Part shown: positions 42,207 through 48,858 of the stretch, piece by piece
How the letters are laid out: each line of letters starts with the position of its first letter
Position numbering within the stretch: position 1 is the first letter of the stretch
Assembly (NCBI GenBank): GCA_016177845.1
Contig: JACOUO010000011.1
Location: 192,326 to 256,325 of the forward strand
Direction: 5' to 3'
Length of the DNA: 64,000 nucleotides
DNA from: Deltaproteobacteria bacterium
GTDB taxonomy: Bacteria; Desulfobacterota; GWC2-55-46
Notes under the pieces: model-generated
What the model was told of the DNA's origin: nothing
What the model saw: the letters and a program-made list of their open reading frames with translations, nothing else
Database searches by the model: none
Program-made: the position numbers and the translations under genes

Positions 42207-44590
42207 ATTCTTTTCTTCCTTATTGAAAGGAAAACACCGGCTGCGACAAGTAAAAGCGCCGTTGCGGAACTGATGTACGCGCCTATTTTAAATGACAAAG
42301 GGCAATAGACGAACCTCACTTCATGCTGGCCTCTTGAAAGAAGAACTCCCCTCATCACATAATTTGCCTTGAGTATCTTTGTCTCAACTCCGTCCACCAA
42401 AACCTTCCAGCCCGGATAATAGCTTTCACCCGCAATGAGGAGCGCAGGCTCACTGCTCGCCGCTTTAAGTGTTATTGAATTGTTCCTGTAATCCAGAACC
42501 TCTATTTTGCCTTGAACACTGCCTGACTTATCGAGGCTTTTTAAAAACTCAGGCTCTTCTTCAAGCAGGGCGGCACTGGCAGGCGTGAAGTTCTTATCAG
42601 GTATCGTCTTTACATATTCTTCCGGCTTTTTTATGACCCTGTAGTCATCTACGAGGAAAAAGCGTGGAAGGTAATTCAGGTTCTCATATATCTTCAGCGT
42701 CTTGAGCTTCTCGAATTCATCCGTAACCTTATCTGTCCCTATTATCTTTCTAAGCGCAAATTCTTTTGAATTTATTTCAGGGATTGAAAGGACATATTTG
42801 ACATTGAGCATCTGAAGGATGTTCGTGGCGTCAGGCGTCTTTTGAGTAGCCATCAGTTCGTAGACAGCGGTGAAGTCCCCTCTCCTCATAACTTCAAGCC
42901 CGTATATGTCGAAGATGTGGTGTTCAATATTATAACCGTTGAGTTTTTCCTTATCGAGGCTCAGCCCCATCTTCCTTACCTTTTCAAAAGCCTTTGTCTG
43001 AGGTATCTCCACACTGGCGTTAAAAGTCTTTGGCGTGACAAATATCCTGTAGAGCCCCTTGTCTTTTGATAGGAACTCCATTGCCTCGCTCTTGCTGTGA
43101 TATTCATTTGACGGAGTTGAGATGTAGTATCCCTCATGAGCGAAGAAAAGGTCGATTGAAAGTATGGCAACGACAGCATAAGGCAACGCCTTCCTGAACC
43201 TTTCTTTTTTTAATCCGGCGTAGATGACAAGAGGAAAGACGGTCAGGAAAAAGAGAGCCCTTTTTGTATTGAATATATTTATGTCAGCGTAATTGAATTC
43301 GGGATAATCCAAGCCGCCCCTGATAAGCGCGGCCCTGATTTCCGTACCGTAGAAATCCATCAGGCCGAAAGATATCGCGGAGATGGTTGCTACAGCCAAC
43401 ATGGCAAGGATAATCCTTTTAATGAGGATATCTTTTTCTTTGATGCCTTTTATGAGATTGTCAAAACCAAAGCCTGCTGCAATCGAAGTAAACAGAAAGA
43501 AGACGAAGAGGAATTTTACCGGATACCTGAACTTGTTGAAGAAAGGAAAATAAGAATACAGATAATGGTAAAAGAGCGAGTTCTTTCCCATCGCAAGCAC
43601 AAGGAAGATAACAGCCGTAAATATAAATGGCAGGGCTTTTCGCTTCGATTTCACAAAAAAGAAGACCGAGAGCATGAAAGGTATGACACCGATATAGACT
43701 GTCTTAAGCCAGCTCTGGTTAAGCCAGTACTTCTCTTCCGAGATGCCTATGCCGTAAATGTCAGGTATGAAGAACTGGATGAAGTCCTTTATGTCAAACG
43801 ACCAGATGGTAGCCTCAAAAAAACTCAGCCCCTCTGCCCTTGTTGACTGGTTGGCAAGCTCAAGGAACGGCAGCAGTTGCACGGCTGAGATGGACAGGAA
43901 CACTGCTATCGAAACAACGAAAAGGCCTAACCTCTTGATGATAGGGGTTGAGCTTTTGTCTTCATTAAAAAAAATCTGCGGGCTCAATGATAACAGGAAG
44001 AGCAAGCCAAGAGAGCCGAAAAGCACCTCGATCCCTCCGCCTGTAAACATGACCGCAAGGACAAGACCTGTCATTACAGAATAAAAAACGGAAGCCCTGG
44101 TCAGTGCCCTTAAATAAAGAAGAATCAGGAGCGGCACCCATGCTACGGAAAAAAGGGTGCTCATTACATTATGGACTGAGAAGAGATAACCGCTGAGCAT
44201 GAATGCAACTGCCGAGATAAGGGAAGCCGCATAGCTTGCCTTCAGTTCCCTTAGCAGCAGAAAAGTGAATGCGCCGGCAAGAAAAAAATGTATTATGATC
44301 GACCAATTGAACGCGAGGTCAAAGGGCAATGCGAGAAAAATTATGTTTACAGGATAAAAGATCCCCGGCTGAAGTGTAGCAAGCAGAGGATGCCCGCCGA
44401 ATGAATAAGGGTTCCATAAAGGCAGTTCTCCTGCTTTTATGGCTTCAACCCAAAGGAGCCTTGGGGGAATGAAAAAACCTGCCAGATCCCTTTCTGAAAG
44501 TATGCGGGAACCGCTTAAAACAGAATGGAAAAGCCCTGAAGAGAGTATGAAGAGGTATAAGAAAGAGATAGCATATCTTGTTCGTGACAA
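42203..44590 (-). CDS. YfhO-like polytopic membrane glycosyltransferase
   Basis: A 795-residue membrane protein of the YfhO type, GT-C fold: many helices in the first 480 residues, then a soluble domain and a last helix (SSATALLLVAAGVFLSIR). The loop SERDLAGFFIPPRLLWVEAI followed by PLWNPYSFGGHPLLA is a family mark. The start codon is TTG at 44590 with no clear ribosome site; no ATG fits better. YfhO acts in teichoic acid glycosylation in Gram-positives, so here another acceptor must apply. It overlaps the GT39-like gene by ATGA. Confidence 0.75.
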   Translation of the reverse strand: MSRTRYAISFLYLFILSSGLFHSVLSGSRILSERDLAGFFIPPRLLWVEAIKAGELPLWNPYSFGGHPLLATLQPGIFYPVNIIFLALPFDLAFNWSIIIHFFLAGAFTFLLLRELKASYAASLISAVAFMLSGYLFSVHNVMSTLFSVAWVPLLILLYLRALTRASVFYSVMTGLVLAVMFTGGGIEVLFGSLGLLFLLSLSPQIFFNEDKSSTPIIKRLGLFVVSIAVFLSISAVQLLPFLELANQSTRAEGLSFFEATIWSFDIKDFIQFFIPDIYGIGISEEKYWLNQSWLKTVYIGVIPFMLSVFFFVKSKRKALPFIFTAVIFLVLAMGKNSLFYHYLYSYFPFFNKFRYPVKFLFVFFLFTSIAAGFGFDNLIKGIKEKDILIKRIILAMLAVATISAISFGLMDFYGTEIRAALIRGGLDYPEFNYADINIFNTKRALFFLTVFPLVIYAGLKKERFRKALPYAVVAILSIDLFFAHEGYYISTPSNEYHSKSEAMEFLSKDKGLYRIFVTPKTFNASVEIPQTKAFEKVRKMGLSLDKEKLNGYNIEHHIFDIYGLEVMRRGDFTAVYELMATQKTPDATNILQMLNVKYVLSIPEINSKEFALRKIIGTDKVTDEFEKLKTLKIYENLNYLPRFFLVDDYRVIKKPEEYVKTIPDKNFTPASAALLEEEPEFLKSLDKSGSVQGKIEVLDYRNNSITLKAASSEPALLIAGESYYPGWKVLVDGVETKILKANYVMRGVLLSRGQHEVRFVYCPLSFKIGAYISSATALLLVAAGVFLSIRKKRI

Positions 44591-44612
44591 ATTAGTTATG
44601 CCTGAAATGAAT

Positions 44613-44658
44613 GCAGCCTTAAGGAATCCCGGTAAAGAGAATTAGCTCTTAAGGCTGC
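44613..44658 (-). terminator. 11-bp hairpin between the major pilin and the glycosyltransferase genes
   Basis: GCAGCCTTAAG (44613-44623) and CTTAAGGCTGC (44648-44658) pair perfectly around a 24-nt loop. On the minus strand it follows the pilin stop but has no T-run behind it; the T-run is on the plus-strand side. It may stabilise the pilin mRNA 3' end or attenuate read-through. Confidence 0.5.
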
Positions 44659-44683
44659 GGTTTTTGTTTTTTTTAATGTTACC

Positions 44684-45094
44684 TTAGAAGCCGTATCCTA
44701 CCTGAGGGCCGTTGCCTGTAAGGGTAATTGTCATTGTGTAGTTTGTTGCGCCGCCAAGGTTGATGGCAATAGTGGATGTGCTATTGCTTCCGTTTGTAAG
44801 CACTGTATTGCCGGGTGTTACGGTTGCGCCTGAGATATTGGCGTTGAAAAGTATGCCTGTATCAGGCCCGCCCGTTGTGCCGAGTATGTAGCCTGTGTTC
44901 TTAAGGAGGAACTGAGAGTGGAGGATGTTTGCCGCCCCTGAGACCGCCCCTGCTACACCCTTTGCCGTGCTTACCCTTGCGTCATCCTGCAGATTGATAA
45001 ACCTCGGGACCGCTACAGCCGCGAGTATCGCAAGAATTACAATGACCATGACAAGCTCGATTAAGGTGAAGCCTTTCTCATTCCTGATTTTCAT
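44684..45094 (-). CDS. pilA: Major type IV pilin candidate (PilA/MshA-like)
   Basis: I choose ATG 45094 (136 residues) because AAGGAGG stands just before it and the leader is then the short normal MKIRNEKG. Cleavage after Gly8 gives FTLIELVMVIVILAILAAVAVPRF, the complete type IVa pilin helix with Glu at +5. The globular part is small and rich in Gly/Asn/Thr with no cysteine pair, so the usual disulfide loop is missing. Isolated 3' hairpin, strong ribosome site and own promoter region fit an abundant major pilin. GspG-type pseudopilin is the alternative. Confidence 0.87.
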   Translation of the reverse strand: MKIRNEKGFTLIELVMVIVILAILAAVAVPRFINLQDDARVSTAKGVAGAVSGAANILHSQFLLKNTGYILGTTGGPDTGILFNANISGATVTPGNTVLTNGSNSTSTIAINLGGATNYTMTITLTGNGPQVGYGF

Positions 45095-45125
45095 ATGTGC
45101 CTCCTTTGTTAATTCCTGTAATTTA

Positions 45126-45153
45126 GTCATAACATAACCATATATTAAGTCAA
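45126..45153 (-). promoter_or_regulatory. Candidate promoter before the major pilin
   Basis: On the minus strand TTGACT (45153-45148), a 16-nt spacer, TATGAC (45131-45126). The sigma54 signature often seen before pilA was looked for and not found. Confidence 0.4.
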
Positions 45154-45197
45154 GCTTTTTTAAAGCCGTAGGTTATTAATAATCTTACGCTTTTTGC

Positions 45198-45632
45198 CTA
45201 CCATGTCTCGTATCCGCCTGTCGTGGGAGTGACCTTTCCCGTCTCAGGGTCGTATTCATACCTGTTGCCGAAAGGGTCAAGCGGGTTGCCTTCAGTATCC
45301 AGCGTGGCTGCCTCCACATATTTTCCTACAATCTTTATTTGATAATCGGTGCCCTCGATATCAGACCCGGCTACAATAATATCTTTTGAAACAAGCTCAT
45401 TGAGAGATAAAGGCAGCCTGTCATTTATGAGCACGAAATGAGTGACGGCATCCCTTAAAGAAGAAAGCTCGATTCTTAATGCAGTCTCCTTCAATGGCTT
45501 GACAGAGGTCGAATACTTCTCAATCGCCATGAAAAGGAAGAAGGCTATAAGCAGAGTAACAAGTAGTGTCTCAAAAACCGTCCTGCCTTCGGCGCGCTTA
45601 AAAAAGGGCTTTCGCTCCGCGGAGCTGTTCAT
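45198..45632 (-). CDS. MshF-like divergent pseudopilin
   Basis: A 144-residue protein with a basic leader and one helix. Its leader reads RAEGRTVFETLLVTLLIAFFL: Gly followed by Arg rather than Phe, but with Glu at +5, so prepilin peptidase could still cut it. The C-terminal part (DRLPLSLNELVSKDI, LDPFGNRYEYDPETGKV) resembles the calcium-loop end of GspG-type pseudopilins. It directly abuts pilC and precedes the major pilin, the place of mshF in MSHA operons. The Phe+1 replacement is unusual and may change its place in the fibre. Confidence 0.65.
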   Translation of the reverse strand: MNSSAERKPFFKRAEGRTVFETLLVTLLIAFFLFMAIEKYSTSVKPLKETALRIELSSLRDAVTHFVLINDRLPLSLNELVSKDIIVAGSDIEGTDYQIKIVGKYVEAATLDTEGNPLDPFGNRYEYDPETGKVTPTTGGYETW

Positions 45633-46841
45633 TTATCTCCTTACTATCTTCATTATATCCCACATAGGAAGGAATATCGCGAGAGCAAGGAACAGTACCA
45701 TTGCGAATATGAAACTCAGGAGTATCGGTTCAAGAAGAGTTGTAAGATTCCTTATTGTGGCATCAACTTCCTGGTCGTAATATTGCGCCACTTTCTCAAG
45801 CATCTCATCGAGATTGCCTGTGTCTTCGCCTACCGTGACCATCTGCAGCATCATCGGCGGGAAATGCCTGCTTTTGCTCATTGGCTCGGTGAGGCTTTTG
45901 CCTGCCCTCACCTCTTCTTCTATCCGTTTGATATCAGCGGCAATGGCCTTGTTCTCAACTGCCCTTGATACTATATCAAGGGACTGGAGTATCGGAAGGC
46001 CGCTTTTATAAAGCGAGCCAAGGACCCTTGAGAACCTCGACAGTATTGATTTATGCGCGAGAGGCCCGAATACCGGAATTCTCAGGCTCAGGTTATCCCA
46101 GTTGAGCTTTCCCGATTCTGTCTTGAGATACGACCTGAAACCCAGATACAAAATGATAAAAAGAACGAGAGCTATGTACCAGTAATTTACAAATGCGTCT
46201 GACAGTACGATAAGTATCCTTGTGGGGAGCGGCAGTTCGATTTTAAAGCTCGCGTATAGCTTGGCGAACTTAGGTATAACGAAGTTCATGAGGACTACAA
46301 CTGCGGCAACGATAGCGCCTATTACTATCTTCGGATATAATGTCGCAGATTTTACCTTAGACCTGTTCTCAGAGGTCTTCTCAAGCATGAAGGCAAGCCT
46401 GTCCAGAACGCCTTCGAGTATTCCGCCCGCTTCTCCTGCCTCTATCATATTGGCGTACAATTCAGGGAATTCCTTATGTTTGGATATGGCTGCGGAAAGG
46501 GATGCGCCTCCTTCCACTTCTTCCCTTATTGCCTTGATTATCTGAACGAATCTGGGATTCGCGACCTGCCGTTCAAGTGCGTAAAGAGACCTTGTCAGCG
46601 GGACTCCTGCCCCGAAAAGGGTTGCAAGCTGGCGGCTGAAGAGTATCAGGTCCTGCGGAGATATTTTTTGAAATGAATCGAGCCCCGGCAGCTTTAATGA
46701 CCTGCCCTTTGCCATTACCTGAATGGGGATGAGCCCCATTCTGTCAAGAGCCGACTCAAGCTGGCTTTTATTCTCAGCCTCAAGGCTTCCGGTTACCAAA
46801 GAGCCTTGCTTATCTCTTGCCCTGTATTGAAAAGACGGCAT
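45633..46841 (-). CDS. pilC: Inner-membrane platform protein PilC/GspF/MshG
   Basis: A 402-residue GspF-family protein with two T2SSF cytoplasmic domains (about 68-190 and 270-395) and three membrane helices. Motifs include FSRQLATLFGAGVPLTRSLYAL, NMIEAGEAGGILEGVLDRLA, and in the second repeat MLQMVTVGEDTGNLDEML. It is the rotating platform turned by the assembly ATPase. The start is 11 nt after the ATPase stop. Length and domain order are normal. Confidence 0.93.
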   Translation of the reverse strand: MPSFQYRARDKQGSLVTGSLEAENKSQLESALDRMGLIPIQVMAKGRSLKLPGLDSFQKISPQDLILFSRQLATLFGAGVPLTRSLYALERQVANPRFVQIIKAIREEVEGGASLSAAISKHKEFPELYANMIEAGEAGGILEGVLDRLAFMLEKTSENRSKVKSATLYPKIVIGAIVAAVVVLMNFVIPKFAKLYASFKIELPLPTRILIVLSDAFVNYWYIALVLFIILYLGFRSYLKTESGKLNWDNLSLRIPVFGPLAHKSILSRFSRVLGSLYKSGLPILQSLDIVSRAVENKAIAADIKRIEEEVRAGKSLTEPMSKSRHFPPMMLQMVTVGEDTGNLDEMLEKVAQYYDQEVDATIRNLTTLLEPILLSFIFAMVLFLALAIFLPMWDIMKIVRR

Positions 46842-46852
46842 ATTCTATTTTC

Positions 46853-48556
46853 TCAGTCCACGACCTGTGTTGCCTGCAGGACTTCCTCTACAGTAGTGTG
46901 CCCGCCGACAACTGCCCTAATGCCCTGTATCCTTAATGATTTGAAGCCCTTTTTCCTTGCGGCTTCTATGACAGTGTTGTTATCTGATTTGGAAACTATC
47001 ATTGAGCGAAGTTCCTCATCAAGCACGAGTACCTCGTAAATGCCGATCCTGCCCTTGAGCCCTGTGTTTTTGCAGGCAGTGCAGCCTGAGCCCTTATAGA
47101 ACTGGGGAACTTTGCCGGGGAATTTCACCCCAAGCTCGGCGATAAGACGCTGGTCAGCGTCAAACGGCGCCTTGCAGTTGTCGCATATCTTTCTTACAAG
47201 CCTCTGCCCGACAATGCACGAGACTGCCGAGGATACGAGATATGGCTCTATCCCCATATCAAGAAGCCTTGAAATAGTGCCTATCGCGTCATTGGTATGT
47301 ATGGTCGATATTACGAGATGGCCTGTCAAGGCCGCGTGTATGGCGATATCCGCGGTTTCTTTGTCCCTTATCTCTCCTATCATCACGATATCAGGGTCCT
47401 GCCTGAGTATATGGCGCAGCGCACTGGCAAATGTAATTCCGACCTTGGTATTGACCTGTACCTGATTTATCCTTTTGATGTGGTATTCTACCGGGTCCTC
47501 GACAGTAACAAGGTTCTTATCCATGGTGTTGAGGAGGTTCAGTAATGTATAAGCGGTGGTTGTCTTACCGCTTCCGGTCGGGCCTGTAAGGAGTATCATC
47601 CCGAAGGGCCTTTTTATTATCTTTTTAAGTATTGCCAGGGTATCGGGGTTTGGCGTCAGGTGGTCGAAATCAAGGACAAGCTTGCTTTTATCCAAAAGCC
47701 TTAAGACCGCTTTTTCTCCAAAGATGGTAGGTAGCGTTGAGAGCCTTATGTCAATGTCATGGCTGCCGAGCTTCACTACAAAGCGCCCGTCCTGAGGAAG
47801 CCTCTTTTCCGCTATATCAAGCTCGCCTAATATCTTTATCCTTGATATTACCGCAGGGTGCCACCTGAGCGGAAGATTTGCCGTCTCCTGCAGCACTCCG
47901 TCTATGCGGAGCCTTATTCTTAATGTGTCCTCATCAGGCTCTATATGGATGTCTGAGGCGTACTCCATGACAGCCCTTGAGATGATGAGATTTACAAGCT
48001 GTATGATGGAAGTGTCAGCCGCTATCTTCTCAAGCTTTTCAGGAAGGTCTTCCTCGCCCTTAAGAAGCTCAAGGCCAGAGGCCTGAACCTTTTTAATCAT
48101 CTCCTCAAGAGAGGTCTCCATGCCGTAGTACTGATTAATGGCCTTGAGTATCTCGGTCTCTGTCGTTACAAAAGGCTCTACGGTGCGGTTTGTAATCCTT
48201 TTTATCTCATCGATGGCAAAGACATTCAAAGGGTCAAGCATCGCTACCTTGATGCTATCCTTCTCAGTCGATATCGGAAGGACCATGTAACGCCTTGCGA
48301 TTGCCTCAGGTATCAGTTTGCTTGTCTGCGGATCAAGGATGGTGTTGGAGAGCATTATGGAAGGCATCTGGTACTGGTCTGCCAGCGCCTTTGCGATGTC
48401 TTCTTCGGTGGCATAGCCAAGGTTGACAAGGACCTTGCCTATACGGGTATTGGTCCTTTTGCCTTCACGCAGGACCTCTTCGAGCTGGGCAGAAGTGATG
48501 ACACCCTTGGCTTTGAGTATCTCTCCCAACGGCTGGATTTTCTTGATTACCGTCAT
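46853..48556 (-). CDS. pilB: Pilus assembly ATPase PilB/MshE with MshEN domain
   Basis: I choose ATG 48556 (567 residues, MTVIKKIQPLGEIL) with GGAAGG before it. The N-terminal MshEN domain (about 5-150) has RIGKVLVNLGYATEEDIAKA, close to the cyclic-di-GMP-binding motif of MshE. The ATPase core shows Walker A in LTGPTGSGKTTTAYTLL, the Asp and His boxes (VEDPVEYHIKRINQ, GHLVISTIHTND), Walker B in IVMIGEIRD, and a four-Cys zinc site (CDNC ... CTAC). It powers pilus extension. No retraction ATPase (pilT) is found in the window. Confidence 0.93.
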   Translation of the reverse strand: MTVIKKIQPLGEILKAKGVITSAQLEEVLREGKRTNTRIGKVLVNLGYATEEDIAKALADQYQMPSIMLSNTILDPQTSKLIPEAIARRYMVLPISTEKDSIKVAMLDPLNVFAIDEIKRITNRTVEPFVTTETEILKAINQYYGMETSLEEMIKKVQASGLELLKGEEDLPEKLEKIAADTSIIQLVNLIISRAVMEYASDIHIEPDEDTLRIRLRIDGVLQETANLPLRWHPAVISRIKILGELDIAEKRLPQDGRFVVKLGSHDIDIRLSTLPTIFGEKAVLRLLDKSKLVLDFDHLTPNPDTLAILKKIIKRPFGMILLTGPTGSGKTTTAYTLLNLLNTMDKNLVTVEDPVEYHIKRINQVQVNTKVGITFASALRHILRQDPDIVMIGEIRDKETADIAIHAALTGHLVISTIHTNDAIGTISRLLDMGIEPYLVSSAVSCIVGQRLVRKICDNCKAPFDADQRLIAELGVKFPGKVPQFYKGSGCTACKNTGLKGRIGIYEVLVLDEELRSMIVSKSDNNTVIEAARKKGFKSLRIQGIRAVVGGHTTVEEVLQATQVVD

Positions 48557-48584
48557 CTTCTGCCTTCCGGTACTTTCTCTGTGA

Positions 48585-48613
48585 AGATTATCGTATTGGG
48601 AAAATCTTGTCAA
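48585..48613 (-). promoter_or_regulatory. Candidate promoter of the pilB-pilC operon
   Basis: On the minus strand a perfect TTGACA (48613-48608), then either TAATCT at 17 nt or GATAAT at 15 nt. The rest of the 302-nt gap up to 48858 holds the acl terminator and otherwise AT-rich sequence with nothing I can identify. Confidence 0.5.
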
Positions 48614-48805
48614 ATTTCAAGCGGATTTTGGATTTTCGGCTTAAAGCTCAAAAAGAAACAGGGAGCGGCAAAATAGGCGATGGACTCATAAAATGGAGCT
48701 GATAAATATGAGAGAGTATCTAAAATCCTGCTTTGATTACGGTTATTATATTCCAAGCAGAGGTAAAATAAAACAAATTTAAAATAGGGCTCGGGAAAAT
48801 AAAAA

Positions 48806-48833
48806 AACCCGGGAGGTAAAATCCCCCCGGGTT
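48806..48833 (-). terminator. Intrinsic terminator of the idh-aclBA unit
   Basis: On the minus strand AACCCGGGGGG and CCTCCCGGGTT pair over 11 bp (one G-U) around a 6-nt loop, followed by TTTTTATTTT. It lies 26 nt after the aclA stop. Confidence 0.9.
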
Positions 48834-48858
48834 GGCGTTTCGTTTTATGCAGTTCAGA

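Noticed and set aside
45094-45197. A sigma54 promoter before the major pilin
   Set aside because: No GG-N10-GC core is found; a weak sigma70-like pair fits better.
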